21,502 nucleotides of DNA from Filifactor villosus (lineage in GTDB: Bacteria > Bacillota > Clostridia > Peptostreptococcales > Filifactoraceae). Positions 1 to 8,122 of the stretch are shown here, piece after piece (the stretch's first letter is position 1; each line of letters begins with the position of its first letter). Where the stretch lies: assembly GCF_042652965.1 (NCBI RefSeq), contig NZ_JBHSHL010000011.1, positions 1 to 21,502 of the forward strand. Reading direction: 5' to 3'. A model generated the notes under the pieces. That model ran no database searches and was not told the origin of the DNA. It was given only the letters and a program-made list of their open reading frames with translations. A program made the translations under genes and the position numbers.

Positions 1-468
1 TTACTTTGGTTTTTTGTGGAGGAGGGAGAGGAGATGATGGCAGCATCTACTATGGTTCCTTTTTTGAGAATGAGTCCTTGGTTACGAAGACGATCTACTA
101 CCTGTTCAAAGAATTGTTGCTGTAGATTGTTTTGCTCAAGANNNNNNNNNNNNNNNNNNNNNNNNNNNNNNNNNNNNNNNNNNNNNNNNNNNNNNNNNNN
201 NNNNNNNNNNNNNNNNNNNNNNNNNNNCTTCCGCAACGGTTGCCATGTCCGAGAGGTTATACAGGTTCTGTAGGATATAGAGTCGTAGCATCAATTCTAT
301 TTCGTAGGGTTTGTTTCCACGTTTTGCTTTGTAATAGAAGGGTTTAATGAGTTCTATCCATTCTTCCCAAGGGATGATTTGATCGATTTGCTTGAGAAAT
401 TCTTTTTTCTTTGTTTTGACACTTAGAAGTTCGTCTGTAAGAATGGATAGATTTAGTTGTTTGTTCAT
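1..468 (-). CDS. IS5-family transposase, 5' part, interrupted by an N gap
   Basis: This is the amino-terminal part of a DDE transposase that would move an insertion sequence. The first 80 residues (468 down to 229) hold the DUF772-type segment, with IPWEEWIELIKPFYY, RGNKPYEIELMLRLY and LQNLYNLSDMA. After the N run, positions 140 to 1 read LEQNNLQQQFFEQVVDRL and then GTIVDAAIISSPSSTKNQ, where the D of IVDAAII matches the first catalytic Asp of IS5 transposases. The gene runs off the left edge of the window. The two halves are in different frames if the gap is really 86 bases; 85 or 88 bases would restore the frame, so the gap length may be an estimate. Start at ATG 468, with a weak GAGGGAGAGC upstream. 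Intactness cannot be judged. The family call is confident; the subgroup is not. Confidence 0.85.
142..227. other. Assembly gap (86 N)
   Basis: An 86-base run of N lies inside the transposase gene. Multi-copy insertion sequences commonly break short-read assemblies, so this may be a scaffolding join rather than true contiguity. The left 141 bases may therefore come from any copy of the element. Confidence 0.95.
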
Positions 469-611
469 GGCTCTCCCTCGTTCTCTATTATGCAGTATGG
501 TTTCTAATTACTGGGTTTGATTCTGTTTTATATCTTTTATTTTATCATAGTTTTGTTCCTTATAGGGAACTATTAGCTCTTTTTGTGCGGTATTTCCTTA
601 AGAATTCTTTT

Positions 612-660
612 TCATTATAACGAAGATTCTGAGTAAGGCGAAATATCAATATGTTACTAC
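612..660. repeat. Partial, diverged copy of the 103-bp T repeat (right half)
   Basis: The segment ending AAATATCAATATGTTACTAC resembles the right half of the T element that follows it (GAATATCAATATGTCAGTACA). Similarity also extends upstream (TTATAACGAAGAT against TTATAACCGAGAT). It directly abuts the full copy, as if one element landed beside or in another. Divergence is high, so this is tentative. Confidence 0.4.
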
Positions 661-763
661 TGTAGTGACACGTTGAAATTCATGGTAATTCCGACTTCGA
701 TATGAATTCTTCCGATTTATCACCGAGATAAGAAATAAAGCCGAATATCAATATGTCAGTACA
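661..763. repeat. T repeat copy 1 (103-bp MITE-like element)
   Basis: This 103-bp block recurs at 11089-11191 at exactly the same length, with about 14 mismatches by eye. The ends form short inverted repeats (TGTAGTGACA on the left, TGTCAGTACA on the right). The shared core includes ACGTTGAAATTCA, GGTAATTCCGACTT and CGAGATAAGAAATAAAGC. It contains no credible coding frame. It sits 50 bp beyond the stop codon of the ABC transporter gene. The inverted ends, fixed length and dispersal suggest a miniature inverted-repeat element. I see no clear target-site duplication. Confidence 0.75.
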
Positions 764-813
764 CCGGGCAACGGATAATAGGATTACAACGATACACAGC
801 GCTCATCCATATA

Positions 814-2454
814 CTACCCTTCGATATTTACACTTGTACCATCAATCACAATCCGCTTGTGAAACAGGTGCCCCATATTCTGCGGCATTTGATGTGCAAC
901 AACAATCACGGTCCTCTCTTTTTTGGACACCGCAACTTCCATTAGCCTACGTGCAGTTTCGGTATCCAGATTAGCAAAACTTTCATCAAAAGTCACGATC
1001 GACGGATTGAACAACTCCATGCGTGCCAATGCGATTTTTTGCCGTTCTCCTCCGGATAGACTCTGTCCGCCCTGTGTGATTACATGGTTCAGTCCATCCT
1101 TATATCGTTGCAATACATAAGTAAACTCAATTTTTTGCAAGGCGTCGAGGATCTCTTCGTCAGAAAATCTCTTGTTGAACAAGGTAACATTGTCACGCAC
1201 AGAGGCATTGAAAATAAATGTACTCTGCGTACAAGGCAGAATGAAATTCGCAAGCTGTCTCGTGTCGAGATTTCGGATATCAATACCGTCAATACATACC
1301 CTGCCTCTATCGGGATCTTCAATCCCCGTAAGAAGTTTTATAAACGTAGACTTTCCGCTCCCCGACGGACCACACAACAAATACTTCTCTCCACGTACGA
1401 TAGTCGCATTGATTTTATCAAAAATCGGGATATCTGCATACGAAAAAGAAACATCCTTAAAGTCCATTTCCCTAAATGTAGCCGGAAATTGTTCAAACTC
1501 CATTACCTGTTTTTCACTGTAGAGTAATTCTTTTTGTAGGGTGCGGATAAGTTGAACAGCACTCTTGAGTTCCGTGATATCCTCTCCCAAAGTTTGTAAA
1601 GGCGCTGCAATATAGACCACCAGCTGTGAAGCTACAATCATCTTACTGACAGTCATAACACCTAAAATAGTAAGCATAGCGCCAAAAAAGAAGATTCCGA
1701 CATAGAGTATCTGCCCAAAGGTAAAGGACAACAACCTGGCTGTCGATGAAAGTATCCTGGACTTGAACTTTGAAGTTTCCCACTGACGATTCGCCTCACT
1801 TATTGAGTGAAGGGATTGTGAAGTCAAATCAAAGCTTTTTAATAGATCAAAGCCGTTCAAATGTTCTGTAGCTGTTACTGTGAAAAGTTCAGCATTTCGC
1901 ATTTGTTCAGACTTTCTCTCAGCAATCTTGGGTCCCATTATCTTGGGAATAAGCAGCTGAACAAAAGCTACTACAAATACAAAAACTGCAAGCCATGGAG
2001 AAATATACAACAATACGATAGCACTTACAAAAAAGGTAAAAAGCTCCGAGAAAACAGAAAACCATATTTCCATATAAGACTCCTCTATCATATCGCACTG
2101 ACTTGTAAGCATAGATATCCGACTCCCTGTATTCTTCTTATGAAAAAGCTTGACGGGCATCGACAATAACTTTTGTACGATATCATCTCTAAGGTTTGTT
2201 TGTGCATTCTGAAGAGTCTTCCACTTTAATTTATTTGCAACATAATCCAAAATAAAATATGTAGCCAAATAGAGCACCAACCATAAGGCAAAGGATGACG
2301 CCTCTTGCAAAGATCCCTCCGATGCAAGGTCCACACAACGCATCATCACATAAGCCAACATGACTTCAAATAAACTGCTTGCTGTCACCAAAAACAAGGT
2401 ACTTACAAACCTTAATTTCTGACCCTTGTATAAATAACCGAACAGTGTTTTCAT
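814..2454 (-). CDS. ABC transporter, fused permease and ATPase (exporter half-transporter)
   Basis: This 546-residue protein is a half-size ABC exporter that probably acts as a homodimer in the cytoplasmic membrane. Residues 15-300 form the transmembrane domain, with hydrophobic segments near 17-40, 55-72, 132-152, 155-172, 243-268 and 272-290. Residues 328-546 form the ATPase: Walker A GPSGSGKST (362-370), Q-loop Q410, signature LSGGE (466-470), Walker B ending FDE (489-491), D-loop and switch His521. ATP hydrolysis would drive export of a drug, lipid or peptide, but the substrate cannot be read from the sequence. The ATG at 2454 has a strong AGAAGGAG site. No partner gene or regulator is adjacent; the gene stands alone between the IS/repeat region and a decayed stretch. 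A bacteriocin or peptide exporter role is possible, but no peptidase C39 domain is present. Confidence 0.93.
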   Translation of the reverse strand: MKTLFGYLYKGQKLRFVSTLFLVTASSLFEVMLAYVMMRCVDLASEGSLQEASSFALWLVLYLATYFILDYVANKLKWKTLQNAQTNLRDDIVQKLLSMPVKLFHKKNTGSRISMLTSQCDMIEESYMEIWFSVFSELFTFFVSAIVLLYISPWLAVFVFVVAFVQLLIPKIMGPKIAERKSEQMRNAELFTVTATEHLNGFDLLKSFDLTSQSLHSISEANRQWETSKFKSRILSSTARLLSFTFGQILYVGIFFFGAMLTILGVMTVSKMIVASQLVVYIAAPLQTLGEDITELKSAVQLIRTLQKELLYSEKQVMEFEQFPATFREMDFKDVSFSYADIPIFDKINATIVRGEKYLLCGPSGSGKSTFIKLLTGIEDPDRGRVCIDGIDIRNLDTRQLANFILPCTQSTFIFNASVRDNVTLFNKRFSDEEILDALQKIEFTYVLQRYKDGLNHVITQGGQSLSGGERQKIALARMELFNPSIVTFDESFANLDTETARRLMEVAVSKKERTVIVVAHQMPQNMGHLFHKRIVIDGTSVNIEG

Positions 2455-2465
2455 TGTTTCTCCTT

Positions 2466-3299
2466 CTTGCTATGCAAATAATAAATCGATCCATCTACCC
2501 TCATTAAAATCCGACAAAAAATTTTTGTCTTTTATTAAGTTTAGAATAATCTATCTGTTTGAATTTATCATATTATTTTATATTTTTCAAGAGAGAGTAG
2601 GATGAGGAGGATGGTTTTTTATTGTAAAAAACTCTCTGTAAGGGATCGTGATTTTCATCGGATTTATGTTATAAACTCTACAATTACGGATGGTTCAGGA
2701 AGAAAAATTTATAAATTCACAAAATAAAGAATTACAGCCCCAAAGGATAAAAAATATGTTATACTTGAGTATGATGACAACGATGTTACCCCTTTGTTGT
2801 TGATCCTGTGAGGTCCTTGCAGGGGCTGACGTGCCGTATTTGGAATCCGCTAAGAACAATCATACAAAGACGGATCTCCCTGTAAGTTTGCAAAATGCAA
2901 CACTCTTTCGGGTCAATGCTTTTAACAATTTCATCGTTGATATAAAATGAATACCCTGCCGATTTTTGGGATTATGTGGTATTGTCCTAATACTGCCTTC
3001 CATTTCAATTGTCCGGTCGTTCAGTTTGAATTCTTTGATCGTTCAAAACGTTTTGGGTCGCTATATGTTCTATTTATATTATTCTCCGTTTGAAATGCCG
3101 GATATAAAACATATATCATTGCCGAAAAACAACTTGGAAGAGGATAGCCTTCAAAGCGTTCAACTTGTCAATTTTAATAGATAGCGGTATTACCTGATGT
3201 TTCAATCGGGAAATCATATACAGGGCAAAAAAAGGTTATTTAAGCCGGAGCAAAGGTCGAGACGAAAGAGACTGTAAGATAGGTGTTTCTCCGGAACCT
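2466..3299. other. Long intergenic stretch with no intact gene
   Basis: About 830 bp separate the divergent ABC transporter and CNNM genes. A self-complementary GACAAAAATTTTTTGTC lies at about 2515-2531, upstream of the ABC gene, where a promoter or operator would be expected, but I see no good -35/-10 pair. The rest holds the coding remnants described at 2602-2950 and a 72-codon frame at 2966-3184 that lacks a convincing ribosome site. No RNA gene is evident. Confidence 0.6.
2602..2950 (+). pseudogene. Remnant of a decayed gene, function unknown
   Basis: Three protein-like pieces follow one another. Frame 1 from ATG 2602 gives 41 codons ending GSGRKIYKFTK at TAA 2725. The same frame continues as RITAPKDKKYVILEYDDNDV up to a TGA near 2809. 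A shift to frame 2 then gives GADVPYLESAKNNHTKTDLP and SLQNATLFRVNAFNNFIVDI, ending at TGA 2948. The pieces read as natural protein rather than random translation, which suggests one former gene broken by a stop and a frameshift. The wording (extracellular-like beta-rich text, APKDKKYVILEY) recalls DUF4352-like lipoprotein modules, but I do not recognise it firmly. A GGAGG site overlaps the start region. Confidence 0.4.
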
Positions 3300-3314
3300 T
3301 TGTCAGGAAGAGAA

Positions 3315-4583
3315 GTGAGGTTGAGAAGTTTATTGGAACATTCAATAGGGATACAGGTCGTTTTGTTAGTGGTGTTGTTGCTGTTCTCCGCTTTTTTTTC
3401 TTCGTCGGAGACGGCGTTGATGTCGATCAGTAAAATCAGGCTGCGGCATCTTGCCGAAACCAATGTTAAAAATGCAAGAAAGACTCAAGCGTTGCTTGAT
3501 GAACCCAACAAGCTTTTGGGGACGATTCTGGTGGGCAACAACCTTGTCAATATTGCCGCTTCGGCAATTGCAACTTCACTGTCCATCACTCTTTGGAAGG
3601 GAAAGGGAGTGGGAATCGCAACCTTGGTCATGACGATCCTGGTTTTGATCTTCGGAGAGGTAACACCGAAGAATTTGGCGATGGACTATACAGAAGAGAT
3701 CGTCCTGTTTATCACTCCGTTCATGCAGAAAATCGTATTTTTATTTCGTCCCGTAGTTGCGGTTCTGACTTTGATTACCAATGCAATCATCGGAATGTTC
3801 GGCGGAAAGGTCAATGAGAAGAAACCTCTTATCACGGAAGAGGAACTCAAAACCATTGTTGAAGTTTCAAGCCAGGAAGGGGTATTGGAATCCGACGAGA
3901 AGGAGATTATAGACAATATCTTCGAGTACAGTGATCTGCGTATTCGCGATATCATGGTACAGAGGATGGATATTGAGGCGGTGGACTGTAACGCTTCGTA
4001 CGAAGAAACGATCGAAGCCTTTGGAGCTAAGAGGTTTTCGAGGATTCCCGTCTACGAAGATACCATTGATAATGTGATCGGAGTCCTCTATGCAAAGGAT
4101 CTGTTTTTTATGTCGGTGGAGGAAAGAGACCGTTTCAGTGTCAAGGATTATATGAGGCCTCCCGTCTACACCTATGAGTTCATTAAGATTTCGGATTTTT
4201 TCAGACGGATGCAGGGAGAGCGTGTCCATCTGGCGATCGTTCTCGACGAGTATGAGGGGGTCGCGGGCATTGTGACCATGGAGGACATCATAGAGAGCAT
4301 CCTCGGAGATATCAACGACGAGTATGATCCTCAGGACGATCAGGACATCGTCTGTATCAAGGAGGGAGAGTATATTGTCAACGGCTATGTCAAGCTGGAG
4401 GATATCAACGATATGATAGGAACTCATTTTGAGTCGGAAGACTTTGAATCCATCGGAGGCTTGATCCTCGGTATCCTCGGAAGGGTCCCCAAGACAGGCG
4501 AGATCGTACCTTATGAAAATTCAAGATTTGTAATCGAGAAAGTCGACAAGAGTCGTATCATGAAGATACGTTTGTTCAATTAG
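3315..4583 (+). CDS. CNNM/CorC (HlyC) family membrane protein with CBS pair
   Basis: This is a roughly 422-residue member of the CNNM/CorC family, often annotated as hemolysin-related and linked to magnesium or cobalt efflux. Residues about 10-150 form the DUF21 membrane domain, with hydrophobic helices and the family signature FFSSSETALMS; VTPKNLAMDY follows. Residues about 200-325 form a CBS pair (IRDIMVQRMDIEAV, GVLYAKDLF, AIVLDEYEGVAGIVTMEDII). The last 85 residues are the CorC_HlyC domain (YIVNGYVKLEDIN, IGGLILGILGRVPKTGE). The frame is open from a TTG at 3300, but GTG 3315 has AGGAAG about 5 bases upstream and keeps the whole membrane domain, so I prefer it; TTG 3321 is also possible. 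The next gene follows after 25 bases, giving a likely two-gene operon. Transport specificity is inferred from family only. Confidence 0.9.
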   Translation: MRLRSLLEHSIGIQVVLLVVLLLFSAFFSSSETALMSISKIRLRHLAETNVKNARKTQALLDEPNKLLGTILVGNNLVNIAASAIATSLSITLWKGKGVGIATLVMTILVLIFGEVTPKNLAMDYTEEIVLFITPFMQKIVFLFRPVVAVLTLITNAIIGMFGGKVNEKKPLITEEELKTIVEVSSQEGVLESDEKEIIDNIFEYSDLRIRDIMVQRMDIEAVDCNASYEETIEAFGAKRFSRIPVYEDTIDNVIGVLYAKDLFFMSVEERDRFSVKDYMRPPVYTYEFIKISDFFRRMQGERVHLAIVLDEYEGVAGIVTMEDIIESILGDINDEYDPQDDQDIVCIKEGEYIVNGYVKLEDINDMIGTHFESEDFESIGGLILGILGRVPKTGEIVPYENSRFVIEKVDKSRIMKIRLFN

Positions 4584-4608
4584 ATAAAAAGATTTAAGGA
4601 GGAAGAGT

Positions 4609-5247
4609 ATGATAATCAGATCTATTATGACACCGGAGTCGAAATTGAAGGTATTGAGTCCGAATCTCAAGGTAAAAGAAGCCCTGGATGCGGTCTTGGA
4701 AGACGGTTTTCTGTCCCTGCCTGTAGTTCAGGGAAAGAAATACATCGGAATTTTTTACAAGAACAAAGTCTACGATGCCATCTTTTCTGACCCTCAGAAG
4801 AAGGAGGAGATTCTCAATGACAGTCTTGAGAACTGGATCATCAGTGAGGCTCTTCCCCTGCATGAGCTCGACTATGTCGAGAGAGCCGCTGAAAAGTTCT
4901 CCAAGAACAATTGGAGTTTCATCCCCGTTGTAAATAAGTTGGAGGAGTTTGTGGGCATCGTGACCCAGAAGGCGATTTTCCAAGTCGTGGTTCGCGTGTA
5001 CGGATTGGAAGATGCGAGGTTGATCATCCACAGTTACGACTTTGTCGGGGTTCTCAGCAACATTACCAAGGTCATCCAAAAACACGGAGCGAACATTACG
5101 AACGTGACACAGTATGATACTGATATCATAGGGATCACAGAGATTTCAATCCGCCTCAAGGGAGAGAATTTGGATCAGCTCGTCAAGAAGTTAAAGGCTA
5201 AGGGAATCAAGGTTCACGAGTTTATTGAGAAGCAGGAACTGCTCTAA
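4609..5247 (+). CDS. CBS domain pair plus ACT domain protein (AcuB-like)
   Basis: This soluble protein of 212 residues appears to be purely regulatory. Residues 1-60 form a first CBS motif (MTPESKLKVLSPNLKVKEAL, LPVVQGKKYIGIFYKNKV). Residues about 75-130 form a second (FSKNNWSFIPVVNKLEEFVG). Residues about 137-207 form an ACT domain (HSYDFVGVLSNITKVIQKHG, NVTQYDTDI, IRLKGENLDQLVKKLKAKGI). CBS pairs usually bind adenine nucleotides, and ACT domains bind amino acids or other small ligands. No catalytic domain is present. It has a strong AAGGAGG site at 4596-4602 and lies 25 bases behind the CNNM gene, so the two are probably co-transcribed. A sensor role for ion transport or metabolism is inference. 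It resembles AcuB by domain order, but no acuA or acuC is present. Confidence 0.88.
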   Translation: MIIRSIMTPESKLKVLSPNLKVKEALDAVLEDGFLSLPVVQGKKYIGIFYKNKVYDAIFSDPQKKEEILNDSLENWIISEALPLHELDYVERAAEKFSKNNWSFIPVVNKLEEFVGIVTQKAIFQVVVRVYGLEDARLIIHSYDFVGVLSNITKVIQKHGANITNVTQYDTDIIGITEISIRLKGENLDQLVKKLKAKGIKVHEFIEKQELL

Positions 5248-5338
5248 ACAGGACTGCATTCTCGCAAAATATTGAAGGACATCTCCTCGAATAAAGTGAC
5301 ATTTTGTAAAGAGTTCACAGTATCAAATACTTCAAAAC

Positions 5339-5362
5339 AACAGACCACGCTAATGGTCTGTT
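5339..5362. other. Perfect 9-bp inverted repeat
   Basis: AACAGACCA and TGGTCTGTT flank a 6-base loop (CGCTAA). There is no good T tract on either side, so it may be a protein-binding palindrome or a weak terminator rather than a standard rho-independent terminator. Confidence 0.5.
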
Positions 5363-5540
5363 GAATAAATACATTCCGGAACATATTCGTTTCACAAGAT
5401 GTCGATCTTTTATGAAGCAAAGGAAGAATTGTTTTGTATTTTTGGATACTGTTTCTACAACAAGGCCACTTGCACGAGCGGACGATCCTTCGGGAAGATG
5501 CTTTTTTTGAAGAACTGTGAATGAGATTAAGAAGGAAATA

Positions 5541-5580
5541 AAGTCCTAACGAGAGATTCTAAAGGATCTCTCGTGGACTT
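5541..5580 (+). promoter_or_regulatory. Long stem-loop in the leader just before glmU
   Basis: AAGTCC then ACGAGAGAT pairs with ATCTCTCGT then GGACTT, giving a 15-bp stem with only a two-base TA bulge and an 8-base loop. It ends 34 bases before the glmU start and is not followed by a T run, so it does not look like a terminator. It could stabilise or control the glmU-prs message, or be a binding site. No known riboswitch class is recognised. Confidence 0.5.
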
Positions 5581-5614
5581 GTATGTTTAAAATAATATAA
5601 AAAGAGGGGTTGCC

Positions 5615-6973
5615 ATGAGTTTAAAGAGTATTGTCCTGGCGGCAGGCAAGGGGACTCGTATGAAGTCCAAACTTCCCAAAGTCCTGCACGAGATCCTGGA
5701 TAAACCGATGCTTGACTATGTATTGGATCGATGTCTTGAGTTGTCAAACGAAAGACCGATCGTGATTGTAGGGCATCAGGGAGAGATGGTTGCCAAGCAC
5801 TTGGAAGGCCGAGCACAGATTGCGGAACAAAAGGAACAGCTTGGAACCGGTCATGCGGTCATGATGGGGATTGACCTGATCGCTGACGATGACGATGTAC
5901 TTATTGTTTGCGGAGATACTCCGCTTCTTACCGCCCAAACGCTGAAGGCGATGGAAGAGCTTAAACAGAGCAGCGATGCGGTCGTTTTGTCCGCCAAGGT
6001 AAGCGATAGCTTCGGTTATGGAAGGATCATAAGGAACGGGGAAGATTTCATCAAGATTGTGGAGGAAAAAGATGCCACGATCGAGCAGAAGAAGATCGAT
6101 GAGATTAACGCAGGGACCTATATGATAAGTGCGAAACTTCTTAAGAGGGAACTTTCAAACCTGAAGGCGGAAAACTCTCAAAAAGAATATTATTTGACGG
6201 ATGTGTTTGAACAGGTGGCTAAGGACGGTAGGGTGAGGATCTGTACTGCGGATTCCGAGGAGATCTTAGGGATCAACAACCGAGTCCAATTGGCTGAAGC
6301 TGCCGATATAATGAAGAAGAGAATCAATCGCGAACTGATGATGCAGGGGGTTACGATTATTGATGAAAACAATACCTATATCGATCCGGAAGTCGTAATC
6401 GGAAGCGATACCGTTATCTACCCCAATACGCGAATCAAAGGCAAGACGGTGATCGGTGAAAGTTGTATCATTAGAGAGAATACGACAATAGAGGATTGTT
6501 TGATCAGTGACAAAGTGGAAATTAGGAGTTCCACCTTGTTGCAAGCAGAGGTCGGATCCCATACCACTGTCGGCCCTTATGCCTACCTCAGACCCAAGTC
6601 CAAGATTGGCCAACATTGTAAGATCGGAGACTTCGTTGAGGTCAAGAATGCGAATTTCGGTGATTATTCCAAGGCTTCTCATCTATCCTACATCGGCGAT
6701 GCGGATGTAGGAAAACATGTCAATATCGGCTGTGGAGTAGTCTTTGTAAACTATGACGGAACCAACAAGCATAGAAGTGTTGTCGGCGATTGTTCCTTCA
6801 TCGGTTCCAATTCAAATTTAGTGGCACCCGTCCGGGTCGGAGAACTCGGATTTGTGGCGGCGGGTTCGACCGTAACCAAGGATGTTCCCGAAGGAGCTCT
6901 CATGGTAGCAAGAAACAAAGAATATATCAAAGAAGGTTGGACAGAACGAAAAGGCTTAATCAAGAAAAAATAA
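5615..6973 (+). CDS. glmU: Bifunctional GlmU: N-acetylglucosamine-1-P uridyltransferase / glucosamine-1-P acetyltransferase
   Basis: GlmU acetylates glucosamine-1-phosphate with acetyl-CoA and then couples it to UTP, giving UDP-GlcNAc for peptidoglycan and teichoic acid synthesis in the cytosol. At 452 residues it has the usual length. The pyrophosphorylase domain starts with LAAGKGTRMKSKLPKV (8-23) and includes CGDTPLLT. From about residue 250 the hexapeptide repeats of the left-handed beta-helix follow (VVIGSDTVIYPNTRIKGKTV), with the acetyltransferase segment ASHLSYIGDADVG and NYDG. The ATG at 5615 is preceded by AGAGGGG. prs follows after 23 bases, the glmU-prs order known from Bacillus and Clostridium, so the two are likely one transcript. 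A long hairpin lies in its leader. Confidence 0.98.
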   Translation: MSLKSIVLAAGKGTRMKSKLPKVLHEILDKPMLDYVLDRCLELSNERPIVIVGHQGEMVAKHLEGRAQIAEQKEQLGTGHAVMMGIDLIADDDDVLIVCGDTPLLTAQTLKAMEELKQSSDAVVLSAKVSDSFGYGRIIRNGEDFIKIVEEKDATIEQKKIDEINAGTYMISAKLLKRELSNLKAENSQKEYYLTDVFEQVAKDGRVRICTADSEEILGINNRVQLAEAADIMKKRINRELMMQGVTIIDENNTYIDPEVVIGSDTVIYPNTRIKGKTVIGESCIIRENTTIEDCLISDKVEIRSSTLLQAEVGSHTTVGPYAYLRPKSKIGQHCKIGDFVEVKNANFGDYSKASHLSYIGDADVGKHVNIGCGVVFVNYDGTNKHRSVVGDCSFIGSNSNLVAPVRVGELGFVAAGSTVTKDVPEGALMVARNKEYIKEGWTERKGLIKKK

Positions 6974-6996
6974 AGTAAATTTAGGAGGATGTATTC

Positions 6997-7950
6997 ATGA
7001 ATGTTCGTGGGAATGAAATTAAAATTTTTAGCGGAAACTCCAATATGATTCTCGCTCGAAAGATTGCAATGGAGTTGGGCTTGCCCATAGGTGATGCCTA
7101 TGTGACAAAGTTCAGCGACGGTGAAATTTCGGTCAATATCAACGAAAGCGTGCGGGGAGCAGATACCTATGTGATCCAGTCCACCTGTGACCCGGTCAAT
7201 GACAATCTTATGGAACTTCTCATTATGATCGATGCCCTAAAAAGAGCTTCCGCAGGAAGGATCACGGCAGTCATCCCCTACTACGGATATGCGAGACAGG
7301 ACAGAAAGGCAAAGTCAAGAGATCCAATCACTGCCAAACTGGTAGCGGACTTGATCGAGGCATCGGGAGCCGATCGTGTACTTACGATGGACCTACATGC
7401 GAACCAGATCCAAGGTTACTTTGATATTCCTGTGGATCACTTGCTCGGCGGTCCCATCCTTGTGGATTATTTCGCGGAAAAGAGAATTGAAAATTTGGTG
7501 GTTGTGTCTCCGGATCACGGAAGCGTGACCCGTGTGAGAACTGTCGCGGAGAAACTTGATATTCCTATGGCGATCGTAGATAAACGTCGTCCCAAGGCCA
7601 ATGTTTCGGAAGTAATGAACATTATCGGAGATGTCAAGGACAAGAACATTCTGTTGATCGACGATATGATCGACACCGCAGGAACTTTGGTTGCGGCAGC
7701 GGATGCAATCGCAGCAATGGGAGCAAAGGACATCTACGCTTCCTGTACCCATCCCGTTTTTTCGGGCCCTGCCATCGAACGACTTGAAAAGTCGAGCATC
7801 AAAGAGATCGTTGTCTTGGATACGATTTCTCTGCCTTCTGAAAAACAGATCGATAAAATCAAGGTCATTTCATCTGCTCCTCTCTTCGCTAAAGCGATCC
7901 GAAAAACCTTTAACAACGAATCCTTGAGTATCTTGTTTGAAGCAAGATAA
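6997..7950 (+). CDS. prs: Ribose-phosphate pyrophosphokinase (PRPP synthetase)
   Basis: This cytosolic enzyme converts ribose-5-phosphate and ATP to PRPP and AMP, feeding purine, pyrimidine, histidine, tryptophan and NAD synthesis. The 317-residue length is typical of class I enzymes. Visible motifs are FSDGEISVNINESVRG, the catalytic PYYGYARQDRK, the metal-binding DLHANQIQGYF, and the ribose-phosphate loop LLIDDMIDTAGT. It starts at ATG 6997 with a TAGGAGG site, 23 bases behind glmU, and ends before two hairpins that should stop transcription. Its product PRPP is the co-substrate of Upp, encoded about 2 kb away on the other strand, and its substrate comes from the RpiB reaction. Confidence 0.98.
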   Translation: MNVRGNEIKIFSGNSNMILARKIAMELGLPIGDAYVTKFSDGEISVNINESVRGADTYVIQSTCDPVNDNLMELLIMIDALKRASAGRITAVIPYYGYARQDRKAKSRDPITAKLVADLIEASGADRVLTMDLHANQIQGYFDIPVDHLLGGPILVDYFAEKRIENLVVVSPDHGSVTRVRTVAEKLDIPMAIVDKRRPKANVSEVMNIIGDVKDKNILLIDDMIDTAGTLVAAADAIAAMGAKDIYASCTHPVFSGPAIERLEKSSIKEIVVLDTISLPSEKQIDKIKVISSAPLFAKAIRKTFNNESLSILFEAR

Positions 7951-7959
7951 AAATTTCCT

Positions 7960-7992
7960 ATCAGCCTTGTTCCGTTGAGGAACAGGGCTGAT
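7960..7992 (+). terminator. Terminator-like hairpin after prs
   Basis: ATCAGCC-T-TGTTCC pairs with GGAACA-G-GGCTGAT around a GTTGA loop, followed by TTTCTTGTCTTG. It lies 10 bases past the prs stop, as expected for the end of the glmU-prs transcript. Confidence 0.8.
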
Positions 7993-8008
7993 TTCTTGTC
8001 TTGTATAT

Positions 8009-8043
8009 AGAGAAAACCACACATCAAATGTGTGGTTTTCTCT
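8009..8043. terminator. Perfect 15-bp hairpin, likely bidirectional terminator
   Basis: AGAGAAAACCACACA and TGTGTGGTTTTCTCT form a perfect stem around TCAAA. It stands between the convergent prs (plus) and DUF5050 (minus) genes and carries A-rich and T-rich arms, so it can serve both strands or act as a backup to the hairpin at 7960. Confidence 0.7.
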
Positions 8044-8122
8044 AGGGTATAAATTTGTAACGATATCCGTAATTATTGCCGGGTGTTCAAACGCAATTTC
8101 CAAGTCTCTGATTAAATAGAAG

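Larger units (their letters stand above)
5248..5614. other. Intergenic region upstream of glmU with several hairpins
   Basis: This 367-bp gap holds three foldable segments: 5339-5362, a weak hairpin before a seven-T run at about 5484-5508 (CTTCGGGAAG then GATGCTTTTTTT), and a long stem at 5541-5580. The second could be the terminator of the upstream CNNM operon. I do not see a convincing consensus promoter. Confidence 0.5.

Noticed and set aside
2966..3184. 72-codon plus-strand frame downstream of the decayed gene
   Set aside because: It has no ribosome site and a low-complexity hydrophobic start. It may be part of the decayed gene, but I cannot support it.
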